DNA of 64,000 bases from Tubulanus polymorphus. Taxonomy: Eukaryota > Nemertea > Palaeonemertea > Tubulaniformes > Tubulanidae. Location of the stretch: contig NC_134026.1 in NCBI RefSeq assembly GCF_964204645.1, forward strand, positions 31,062,650 through 31,126,649, written 5' to 3'. Numbering within the stretch: the first letter of the stretch is position 1; every line of letters starts with the position of its first letter. Shown in pieces: positions 12,756-23,600 of this stretch. The position numbers were made by a program, and so were the translations under genes. The notes beneath the pieces were generated by a model. The model was not told where the DNA came from. It saw only the letters and a program-made list of their open reading frames with translations, and ran no database searches.

Positions 12756-15700
12756 TTAGACGAGTGAAGGGAAGAGTTCTGTGAATGATTCCTCCCACAT
12801 ATCGTCGCTGCTGAGAGCTGATATATCGCTACTCGGCGAGGCAGCATCACTGAAATCACTGTAACCAGAATCACTATATCCACCTGTACTCAGTGTATTA
12901 CTGGTAGCTGCTGGTGCTGCCGTTGCTGCTGCTGCTGCTGGTGCGATGATGCTATTATTGTCAATGCTGCTGCTGCTACTGTCTGTTGTCGGTACAACCT
13001 TAGAAATATCACAAATATCAGTCACCATGGATAACAGATCCTCATTGAGGAAACTTTCCAATGATTCGATGTCTTTCAACGTGAGAATGTTTTCGACTGA
13101 ACTGTTGGAATTATTTTCGTCGTACGCGGAAAAGTTTATTGTCGGAACGGTTGGAGGGGTTATCATTGTTGGAAGCTCGGTTGTATCCATGGTAACGGGT
13201 TTAGGGGCAGGTTCCGTCTTGTGGTAAACGTGATCAAATTTTATGAGTTCATTGATGGATTCCAACTGTTTTGCTGTGGACCCCACCATCTCAACGTCGG
13301 GCTGCTCGACGGTTGGGCTAGTTGTTTTCGGTTCTCCGTATACGGGAGCGGTCTGGGATTTGACTTCGGTGCTTTGGAGTTGTTGGAGTAACCCCAGGAA
13401 TACATCAGACTGAAACATTGCAAAATTACAATCCATTACAACGATTTATAAACCAGTTTTTCACTACAATTACATGTAATTTGACTTTAAAAACAGTAAT
13501 TTAATTGAAAATGAACTAGAAACCAAATTCTAATCTTTGAGTTATTTGATAGAGTAGATGGTAACTACCCTCTGCAAATATTAGCACAACTTCCAGATCC
13601 ACAGTTATGAGTTAGAATAAACTGTGAACTCGGGATCCAGTTCCACAGTTGTGAGATAGTTATCTCTTGAGTTTAAGTTAGTTCATCTTCTCTGAGTTAA
13701 CTCAGAGTCAAAAATCTTAAGTTCAAGAAGTAATTAATTAATTAATTACCTGAGAGTCATTAGGAAAGTGAGACAACGAGTTGCAGCCAGATAATGAGCC
13801 AATACCCGCCCCTGCTGCTGAGAGACTTTGAGTGCTGCTGACTCACAGGTGGTAGGCTCTTCTTTGACTACAACATCGTTTTGTCCTAATCCTAAACGTT
13901 CTCGTAATTGATCATTTTCTTGCTCCAACAACAACGTTTTGTTTTCCAGATCTTTATTTTCGTTCATCAACTGTTGATTTTCATCTTCGAGTTCCGCGAC
14001 GAGACTTTCTAATTCACTCATTCGCGCTTTCTTTCGATCGCGAGCAGTTTGAGCGGCAACGCGATTCTTCAGTTTCCTGTAAAACATTCAATTTGAAATC
14101 GTTTACATTCATTTACTCGCCCTGCACCAGTTTTATTTAGTCTCTTAAGATCTGCTGAATCACTGCAGCATTTCAAAACTTTTCTTAAAACTTAACTTTT
14201 GGCGGCTAAGACGCTGAATAAAGTCAATTGTACAGACAAATAATGGATTAGAAAATAGAGATGACTTCAGGATTAATCTGACGATTGGTCAAGACTCAAG
14301 TCCAAAAATGGTGTTAAATTCTAAGTCTGGTTGTTGTTAGATCGGCTTTATAAGAGCTTCAGAGCTTCAATGGTCTTCGACAGGTCTTAAGTTACATTGG
14401 CAATAAAAATAAAATGAGCTTAGACTGGTCTTAAGTTACATTGGCAATAAAACTAAAATGAGCTTAGACTGGTCTTAAGTTGTTTGGTTATAGAACCAAA
14501 ATGAGTTTAGACAGATCTTTAGAGTTCAAGCTATGACTTGGGACCTGGCCCCAGATAACAACCTAACGGCTAGTAAGTGAATTTGATTGTACAAGTACTT
14601 TTAAGAGGATAGACTTTTAAATTAATTCTAAACGTAAATTGAGAGACTTAATTAGATCAAAAACATATGGCACATAATAAAGGGCTGTAACATATGTGAA
14701 ATTGAATACACGCTGCTTACATCAGCATTAAATTCACTATCGATAACAATTCTAGGCACAGCTGTATTTAACAACATGAAAGTGAAATCATTAGCAATTT
14801 TAGACGTATAGTATTCAAATAGCTGTAAGGCTAAATATATTGATTAAAATTCCACTAGTTTATCAAAGTAACAGCCATCAAACCCCCGGGGGTAAGTTCG
14901 ATGTGAAATACGAAAATAGCAGTGATAACTAGACACACCCCTGAAAAGAGAGAGAGAGAGACCACACCCAAACTATTTCTACAAGAGATATATCAAAAAC
15001 AAATCAGAGTAGTTGCGAAATATCTTAATCGCGGAAGCATCTAAAACATAATCATACTAAAGTTCCTTAAATGTCAGAAGTAATAAAATTGTATTATTCA
15101 CTTGTATTCATTGATTAATGCTTTATGTTTTATGTATTTCAGAATAAATTGTAGGTCTACTGTTTAGGTCTAATGAACATGTGGGTAAAAGTGCAGATCT
15201 GCACCTCTCCGCGTAAACGGTTCAATCAATTACGTTAAAATCATTGTTTGAGATTCAAAATGTCATCAGCAATTCAGTAAATTGCCATTGGTTAATTTCA
15301 AGATATCTTCACTAGAGAGAGTAGAAAGATTTTAGCCAGGATTCTGTCATTCAGCAGATTGCGTCAATCACTCAAGAGGTGCGCATCTGCACCAAATGTG
15401 TAGTCTACATTTGTAGTGGAACTATTACATTTAAAAAAATACATAATTACATAAATTTATACCAATCTATCTTTTTAGTTACATGTAGCACTTTATACAC
15501 AATGTAATATTTTGATTTAAAGTATCAATACAAGTAATCAAAATATCTCTGTCCTCTCAGTCTCTGGGAGTACGATCAAGACAGTACTGCTGACACCCGC
15601 AGTTTACCCCTCCAAATTTGACAAGCTGGCAGAAAACCCTTAACTTACTAATTACACAATTAACTGTTAATTCTGATACGAAATTAGAGTTGGATTTAGA

Positions 15701-15891
15701 ATTTACCTGCGCATCATTCGTTCCTCGGGTGTAAGATGAGTAAGTCGCCTTCTTTTCCTTGGCTGTTGATCTCCCAGTAAACCAAATCTGTCCATGTCTA
15801 CTGTAGACGTTGTGTAGTGGCCACCACTGGTACTGGCTGCGCCCGATTTTCGGGGCATCGTGATCACTATCGTCTTCGGAACGCTTGTCAT
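12756..15891 (-). CDS. XBP1: X-box binding protein 1 (bZIP UPR transcription factor)
   Basis: This is the transcription factor of the IRE1 branch of the unfolded protein response. Exons in transcript order: 15891-15707, 14076-13750 and 13409-12756, with GT-AG junctions. Removing a further 20 nt (13837-13818) by IRE1-type processing gives an open frame of 381 residues (XBP1s; human 376). Without it the frame stops at 13241, giving about 226 residues (XBP1u). Residues 46-62 are basic and lead into the bZIP basic region with NRVAAQTAR (N66 and R74 are the signature residues), then a leucine zipper to about residue 120. The spliced-frame C terminus is rich in Ser, Asp and Glu with short hydrophobic clusters (DMWEESFTELFPSLV), as expected of a transactivation domain. 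Start chosen at the first ATG after upstream stops. The basic-region exon junction (RMMR|RKLKN) and length match the family. Identification is firm. Confidence 0.96.
13241..13409 (-). CDS. XBP1: XBP1u-specific C-terminal frame with arrest-peptide-like tail
   Basis: In the unspliced reading frame, exon 2 continues through QQQGRVLAHYLAATRCLTF, a moderately hydrophobic stretch, and then into the last exon, ending at 13241 with WGPQQNSWNPSMNS. Vertebrate XBP1u ends in a translational pausing peptide with the pattern W-G-x-x-Q-x-S-W-x-P-x-M-N, and the same pattern is visible here. The hydrophobic stretch would correspond to HR2, which directs the nascent chain and mRNA to the ER membrane. This frame overlaps the XBP1s frame in a different phase, so the last exon is dual-coding over 169 bases. 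Confidence 0.85.
13818..13837 (-). other. XBP1: IRE1-type non-conventional intron of XBP1 mRNA (20 nt)
   Basis: Two seven-base CAGCAGC loops match the IRE1 consensus CNG|CAGN. The 5' loop is closed by TGAGT/ACTCA, a perfect 5-bp stem. The 3' loop is closed by TCTCT/AGGGG, with two G-U pairs. Cleavage after the first G of each loop (between 13838/13837 and between 13818/13817) excises 20 nt. Twenty is 2 mod 3, like the 26-nt vertebrate and 23-nt fly and worm introns, so excision shifts the reading frame in the same direction and joins the bZIP frame to the 218-codon last-exon frame. The flanking residues ESAAL are the same as in vertebrate XBP1. Confidence 0.92.
14290..14545. repeat. Dispersed repeat of 'ttagactggtcttaagtt' type in XBP1 intron 1
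   Basis: About four copies of a motif with 'gagcttagactggtcttaagtt' (shortened here as gagcttagactggtcttaag) followed by 'acattggcaataaaa' or a variant. The same phrases recur near 3.0, 18.2, 24.6-24.9 and 59.3 kb, so this is a dispersed family with local tandem growth. The rest of the 1.6-kb intron shows nothing further that I recognise. Confidence 0.75.
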
Positions 15892-16033
15892 CTTCGAGTA
15901 TCTGATTTAACCGTTAGAAAGATAGTTTATGACGAGTGTCAACATTTGGTCTATCTCCGGCGTATTGCTATAACATCTTGAAGTTTGGTTTACTCTAATG
16001 AGGAAAACACCGTAGTTGAATATTTACTGTAGT

Positions 16034-16052
16034 CGTGTTCGCCGCTGATTGG
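16034..16052 (-). promoter_or_regulatory. ERSE-like element upstream of XBP1
   Basis: On the XBP1 sense strand the sequence reads CCAAT-N9-ACACG, with N9 = CAGCGGCGA. The ER stress response element consensus is CCAAT-N9-CCACG, bound by NF-Y at the CCAAT half and ATF6/XBP1 at the CCACG half. Spacing is exact and one base of the second half differs. It lies about 145 bases upstream of the start codon, a proximal-promoter position. Confidence 0.6.
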
Positions 16053-16116
16053 CTAATCGGCGGCTGACGCAATTTCACAACTCGGGGAAATCCCGCGATT
16101 CTACGAAATCCCTAAC

Positions 16117-16124
16117 TGACGTCA
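16117..16124. promoter_or_regulatory. Perfect palindromic CRE (TGACGTCA)
   Basis: A full CRE octamer lies about 65 bp further upstream of XBP1 than the ERSE-like site. CRE/ATF-family proteins, including XBP1 and ATF6 on related sites, bind such sequences. A TGACGCAA half-like site lies between them at about 16063-16070. Confidence 0.5.
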
Positions 16125-16489
16125 CACCAAAATTAACTTACGGGTGAAAAATTAACGATTTACTCATCATAAATGCGAGCGAAAACTTTTTTTGATAATC
16201 TTAATGAAAAAATCAATGGTAAAATCATTGGATTTATTAGAAATTTATATCGTAATGATATTATGAATTCGTGGAAAATACATCTCACGAAAATAAGCAC
16301 TGTTTACATTCCACACTGACAGCCCAGATTTGACAGCACTACGCCCCGAAGAATAGCGCTACATAGGTCAGTGCAGAGCATCGTTTGAATCGAAATATTG
16401 CCAAATAATTGAAAATGTAGAAAATTCCTTCGAATAACTATTAAAAAACTGTACGTCAGTCTGTGGCAGCCATGACATGTATTACACTA

Positions 16490-17340
16490 GTCAGTAACCT
16501 GTCTGTGGTTTAGTTTCACGATCGGATATTTTCACAAACCACAGTCAGGAATGGGAAGGTCATTTTTGTATGAAATCTTCGTCAGCCAATTTGACTGACG
16601 AGTAATTTGCCTGGCATTTCATTGTCTCTTAAGATATCCGTCTAATTTTTGTTGTAATCGACACACAACAGATTCGTAGTTTGTCTGATACCTATAACAC
16701 CTCACCTGACGATCTTAATCCATGTGCAAATCGGCCGTAAAGTGAGAGTAAATTTCCGTAGAGTCAACAGCTGCCATTTTTTAAATTACTGGAGGTGCTG
16801 GCACCTGTGGACTGAGGCCAGGACAACAGCACAAACTAACAAAGCGAAACGACGAAATTGAAAAAAATTAAGAAATCAACACTTATTCACATTTTTCTTT
16901 TACCAGAATTTATTATTTCTGTATTTATTATGGAAAACACGAAGATTTGAAATATAAGCTGGAAAACCATCAAAAATAAAAAATGTCGTTTCGTCTTGGA
17001 AGTTTTATATAAATCCTTGTAGGTCCCCTTGTCTTATCATGCCACATGTGCAATACAGAGAAATGGCGGCCAATGGCGAAATTTGTGGAGAAATTAATTA
17101 ATTTCTCAAAATAATGTTGATTAATCACTCGAAACATACATAAAATTGGATTATTTCGAAAGGTATCTGTGTTAGTTTGTGAATTAAGCCATTAATTGTG
17201 GACTGAAGTGAATAGAAAGTATATTTTTGAAGTGTTACTTTTTTCAACCGTGTTTTGGTCCTTGTCATCCCTAACGTTGGTATAAGCCCATCCGATTATA
17301 AAAAGCTTACCACCAACGATTAGGTAACTAACTAGTATTA
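16490..17340. mobile_element. Pieces of dispersed MITE-like family (ends at 16492-16543 and 17275-17337)
   Basis: The left block contains 'cagtaacctgtctgtgg', 'tttagtttcacgatcgga' and 'tattttcacaaaccac'. The right block contains 'ataagcccatccgatta', 'taaaaagcttaccacc' and 'aacgattaggtaactaac'. In intact copies elsewhere (17843-18029, 27965-28082, 57920-58030) the two blocks lie 20-100 bp apart, so here they may be two fragments or one interrupted copy. The ends share an imperfect 'gttaccta/taggtaac' terminal inverted repeat. No transposase is visible. Confidence 0.6.
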
Positions 17341-17633
17341 CACCATCAATATCTAGTATGTCAGATAGTGGTGAAATAACCTATCTATGAACCACCTTAG
17401 CTCTGAATAGAGCTTTATTGTGCTCGCCATTCGTGAAGAAACGTTCTTCAATAGTCCTTCTCGTTTTGTATTCATGATTTAGGTCGAATAACAACTAATA
17501 TCTTAATAGAAACTCACAAGGTATGAAATCTCTCTTCTTTAGCTATAGAACTTTGCACCAGGAAGTGTACAGCACAGTGACAGTCAATACGGTACTTCTA
17601 TTTCAGCAGTGTCAGTACAGTGTACCGTGTAAC

Positions 17634-20600
17634 ATGTCTCGTCAAGGCTCAAGTGGAAGTGGAAACCGAGGTGGAGGGGATGATTCGATCTACCGAATTC
17701 CACCGTATTTTTATCTGCATGTTCTCGATCAGAATTCGAATGTCACCAGGGTTGAAGTCGGACCGAAGACATTTATTAGACAAGATAATGAAAGGTATGT
17801 CTATCGGTTATTACATCAGGTGATTTAAGCAGGCTTACTGATAGTCAGTTACCTGACTGTGTTTTAGTTTCACGTTCGGATATTTTCACAAACCACATAA
17901 CCACACATGTAGTCTGAATACCAGTCGTTGTTACGGTTGTTTCAGGAACAATGGCTAGGTACTAGACTACCACACATAAGTATAAGCCCATCCGATTATA
18001 AAAAGCTTACCAACGATTAGGTAACTAACTATAGCTTACTGATTAAGCTAGGGTACTTGCATAAAAACCGATAAACCTTTTTCTAAAATTGAGCTGGTAA
18101 AATTTGTCCGAATCAAGAGTTAAAAAACCAGAAAAAATGTTAGAAAGTCAGAAAATGATTTCATTTTAGTCCTATATAAGTTAGAACCCCAGGGCCCGGT
18201 TCCATAGTCATGGCTTAGACTTAAGACCAGTCTAAGACCAAATTAGTTCTATAGCCAATCTAACAACTTAAGACCAGTCTTAAGATTTAAGACCACTGTT
18301 GGAAGTCACGACCATGCAGCAGGCCCCCCTGAGTTCAGCATTGTAGAGATTTACTCTATTTTCGATATCTTGTTTTATGGGTTAATTTTCAATGTACGTC
18401 TATAACATGCATTTCATATCAGCTGAAACCTGCTGTTGCTTAGTCATATCTATTTCTATTGCCTTTTTATCATTTTGTACCGGAAAAAGTAGTTGCGGGG
18501 TCATCTCAGATTCATTAAGTTCCTATCCCTTATCATATCTAATGAATTCATTCAATGAAATGCCCCCTGACCTCGCTGAGATATGATTAATAAGTTTTGC
18601 TCGTATATTTTAGAGTTGTTTATGGCCCGGAGCGTATGATAACAATTCCACCGAGACATTATTGCATTATTGAAAATCCTGTGCACAAAAATGACAAAGG
18701 CGAAGTCCAGTTTCATGTGAGCGGACAGGTAAAATTGTTACACGCCGACCAAGATATCCGACTAGCGCAGGACCCGTTCCCTTTATACCCTGGTGAGACT
18801 GTGAAGGGCGCCGTCACTCCGTTAAAGGTTGTCGTAGCGAATTCCGCTCTTCGACTTCGAGCCTTACTGGATTTCAAAGACGATCGCGGAAATGAAAAAG
18901 TAGCAGGCGACGAATGGCTTTTTGAAGGACCAGGTACGAATATATAAACTCATAATAGAGTATACACTCAGCTTAAGTCTGATCCAACTCAGATATCACT
19001 CTCAAGTCAAAAGATCCGACTTGAGCGGAGTCTACTGTATCATCCAACTCAGATATCACTCTCAAGTCAAAAGATCCGACTTGAGCGGAGTCTACTGTAT
19101 CATCCAACTCAGATATCACTCTCAAGTCAAAAGATCCGACTTGAGCGGAGTCTACTGTATCATCCAACTCAGATATCACTCTCAAGTCAAAAGATCAGAC
19201 TTGAGCGGAGTCTACTGTATCATCCAACTCAGATATCACTCTCAAGTCAAAAGATCCGACTTGAGCGGAGTCTACTGTATCATCCAACTCAGATATCACT
19301 CTCAAGTCAAAAGATCAGACTTGAGCGGAGTCTACTGTATCATCCAACTCAGATATCACTCTCAAGTCAAAAGATCAGACTCTTCAGCGGAGTCTACTGT
19401 ATCATCCAACTCAGATATCACTCTCAAGTCAAAAGATCTGACTTGAGCGGAGTCTACTGTACCATCCAACTCAGATATCACTCTCAAGTCAAAAGATCAG
19501 ACTTGAGCGGAGTCTACTGTATCATCCAACTCAGATATCACTCTCAAGTCAAAAGATCCGACTTGAGCGGAGTCTACTGTATCATCCAACTCAGATATCA
19601 CTCTCAAGTCAAAAGATCCGACTTGAGCGGAGTCTACTGTATCATCCAATTCAGATATCACTCTCTAGTCAAAAGATCAGACTTGAGCGGAGTCTATTGT
19701 ACCATCCAACTCAGATATCACTCTCAAGTCAAAAGATCAGACTTGAGTCTACTGTACCATCCAATTCAGATATCACTCTTTAGTCAAAAGATCAGACTTG
19801 AGCGGAGTCTACTGTACCATCCAACTCAGATATCACTCTCAAGTCAAAAGATCAGACTTGAGCGGAGTCTACTGTACCATCCAACTCAGATATCACTCCC
19901 AAGTCAAAATATCTGACTTGAGCGGAGTCTACTGTATCATCCAACTCAGATATCACTCTCAAATCAAAAGATCAGACTATAGCAGAGTCTACTCCGCATG
20001 TACATTTCTGTACTTCACTGTACATTTAGTTCACTGTATACATGTAGTTCACTGTACATGTAGTTCACTTGTACTTGTAGTTCACTGTAAATGTCGTTGT
20101 TGATTTGTAGGAACTTACATTCCACGTAAAGAAGTCGTAGTCGAGGAAACAATCCGTGCTACGATCGTAAAACCGAATCAAGCGATCAGATTACGAGCTC
20201 GAAAAGAAACAACAGATCGAGATGGAAATGCTAGGGTTACCGGTGAGGAATGGCTGTCGAAGAAATGTGGTGCTTACCTCCCAGGAGCTTACGAAGAAGT
20301 CATTGATGTTGTAAACGCTTACGTGTTGACAGAAAAGGTTTGTTTTGTTTATTCTTTTACAAATGGCCCCATTCATGACAAAATTTTGCTCATTTTCAAC
20401 AATTGCAATTTAAGGAATTATTTCGGTATGTTCCCAATGTCTGACCCTCTCTCCATGGATGTGAATGCTCTTTATGAAGTCAATAAAGTCCTTCACACTT
20501 AAAAAACAGCCCAAATTACAATAAGCTAAACTCAAATCTATTCGAATAAGTGATCATTGTTTTCAAGGGGTAATAAATCCAATTTGATTGATATTCTATT

Positions 20601-23600
20601 AAGGATTTCTAGGATTTGACTTGAAATAATTGAAGAGCTTTGTTATATCAGTGGATTAGTGTTTGAGTTGATAATTTGACTCGCGATAATTGAAGAGCGT
20701 TTAATATTTCACTGTTTATAGAAAGCGCTTCACATGACAGCGACGAGAACGTTTACAGATGATTACAAAGTAGAACGTAAAAATGGTGAAGAATGGTTGA
20801 TCACAATGAAAGACACCGAGACGCATATTCCTCACGTCTATGAAGAAGTCGTCGGAGTCGTAAAGATCACGACTTTAACCAATCGTCAGTACTGCATTAT
20901 CTTAGATCCAGTCGACGCAGATGGCAAACCTCAACTCGGTCGTAAGAAACTGATCAAAGGAGAAAAATCATTCTTTCTGATGCCGGGAGAACACTTAGAA
21001 AGAGGAATACAGAACGTGCATGTTTTAGGAGAAGATGAAGGCCTCATTCTTCGGGCTACGGAAGATTTCTTCGATGACGATAAAGTAAGTTTTTTGTGGA
21101 AAAAAAGGATGAAACTTTACATTTCATTTCGTGAAACTGATGAATGAATATCGGTTGTTTTCAGAAAATTCAGCGTCAACCCGGAGACAAATGGATGATC
21201 CGTGGACCTAAAGAATATGTGCCACCAGTAGAAGTAGAAGTTGTAACGAAGAGACAAGCGATTCCTCTCGATGAGAATGAGGGAATTTATGTTAGAGATG
21301 TTAAATCTGGAAAGGTAAGAGAAAAATGATTGTGGAAAATAATTCATGAAAAATGTAGTAAAAATTCAAAAGTTTATTGAGACCACAATGTTTCAGCTGT
21401 TGTCATCATCATACATCCTCCCTCGGCAAATATTCTAATCTCATAACCTGGGGCTGATCAGGCCCATCCTCCCTAACGAACCTGATATCATTCCTGGACT
21501 CTGCCACCGGGGCAGTTTCGATGCCATCAGGTTAACAGTTGCTACTGTTAGAAACAGCCAAAACTAGTTCCAATAAACTCTTGAATTCCAATTCTTCAAA
21601 TTATGGGATTTTGCTCTGATTAGAATGATTTAAATATACGGTAGGTTCGCGCTATCACTGGTGAAACATACATGCTGAACCAAGACGAGGAATTATGGTC
21701 GAAAGAACTTCCACCGGCAGTTGAGACTTTACTCGCCCAGAATAAAGACCCCCTCGCTGACCGCAGTGACCGCTCATCTACCGGACACGGCGCGCCGCGA
21801 GATAAAACTAAAGTCGTTTCTTTCCGTGTGCCGCACAATGCAGCGGTTCAAATCTATGATTATAAAGAAAAGAAAGCGAGGTAAATCCTTCATTGATTGG
21901 TCGATTCAATGTTCAGGTGGCCATCTTGGATTTTAAGTGGACATCTTGGATTTTGATTTGAGTGGCCATCTTAGATTTTGCATAAAAGAAGCTCCGAATA
22001 GGAAAATTGATTAAGGGTAAAAATGTAGCCAAGGTCGCGCGTGATCAAACATTGCTGCTTAACTGTCAATGATCTTTTGTCGAGATGTTGTTAAACTGTT
22101 GTTTTGGTTGTAGAGTTGTGTTTGGACCTGAGTTAGTGATGCTGAGACCCGATGAACAGTTTACACAGCTCAGTCTCTCCGGCGGAAAACCGAAGAAACC
22201 GAACGTCATCAAATCTTTGTGTTTGTTAATGGGTCCTGATTTCTGTACCGATATCGTGATTGTTGAAACTGCTGATCACGCTAGACTCAGTCTTCAGCTC
22301 TCTTATAACTGGTTAGTATCAACGGTCTCTCTCAATCCTGGTTTATCTTCAGTCGATTTAGTTGATCCTATTTTGTAAATCTCAGTCCTCCGATGTTGAA
22401 GAATATAATGGCTGGTTTTATAAACTAGGAACCTCAGTTTTTCAGTCAAGTTTCATTAAAATTAATTTCTTCATTGATTAAAAATGTCTTCGATCGATTT
22501 ATGTGTAATGTATGATAAATAAGTTTTCAATTTTCAGGCATTTTGAAGTGACGGACAAAACGAATGATTCAGAATCTGCGAAACTGTTCAGTGTGCCAGA
22601 TTTTGTTGGAGATGCATGTAAGGCTATAGCCTCAAGAGTACGTGGAGCTGTTGCAAGTGTGCAGTTTGATGATTTCCATAAGGTAAATTTACTTGTCTAA
22701 ATATGGAAAATCTTCTATGCCGGTAAATCCACAGTTCTGTGGTTTAGATTTGAATAGAGTTAAAACTCTTCAAAAGAGTGATGGAACTGTGATTGAACTG
22801 AGTCCTGGTCCGCAGTTCTGAGTTGAGATTCGACTCTTAGATTTGAAACATCAAAAATAAACTCGGCTAATCAAACTTAGCCAACAACTGTGGAACTGAG
22901 CAGAATTTTTCTGGTTTAAGATTTGATCTTTCAGTTATAACATTGAAAATGAACTAATTAATCTCTATAATGTCAAAGTTAACTGACAGTCGCTGTAGAA
23001 CTGTATCCTGTAACTGTTTTTAATTTGAATTTTAAATATTCTGATTGTTGTAAATTCCAGAATTCGGCACGGATAATCCGCGCGAGTGTTTTCGGTTTCG
23101 ACGATCAAACAACTAAAGTACGAGAGAGATTCACATTCGCTCAGAATAATCTGGTGATCACGAGTATCGATATTCAATCAGTTGAACCGGTCGATCAGCG
23201 TACGAGAGACGCTTTAATGAAATCTGTTCAACTCGCTATTGAGATTACTACTAATTCACAAGAAGCAACCGCCAAGTAAGTACCAGTATTGTAAACTGGG
23301 GCAGTCAGTAATCAGTGTTTGAACTTCTTGTCATAATAATTTTTTGTTCAGTGTTGTTTTTCCCGCAACACGTTTAAGAGTGGTACCCACCCCTTTCATT
23401 TTCACATCCATCTCTCTGAGAATCATTCACGGCTTATCAAATATCTTCTGCCCCTACCAGAGTGGATATTCTCTCAATGCTGATAATTGCTTTGAAATAT
23501 ATTGAGCTAATGTGAAAAATAGAAGATTACACCAAATTTGCGCTTAGACTTTTTGTGTTTTTGGGGGATCGAAAGCCTTGCTACAACAGCAGCCATGATG

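Noticed and set aside
18983-19985. CRISPR-like array
   Set aside because: Direct repeats have no unique spacers, and the host is a eukaryote; this and the other arrays are simple tandem satellites.
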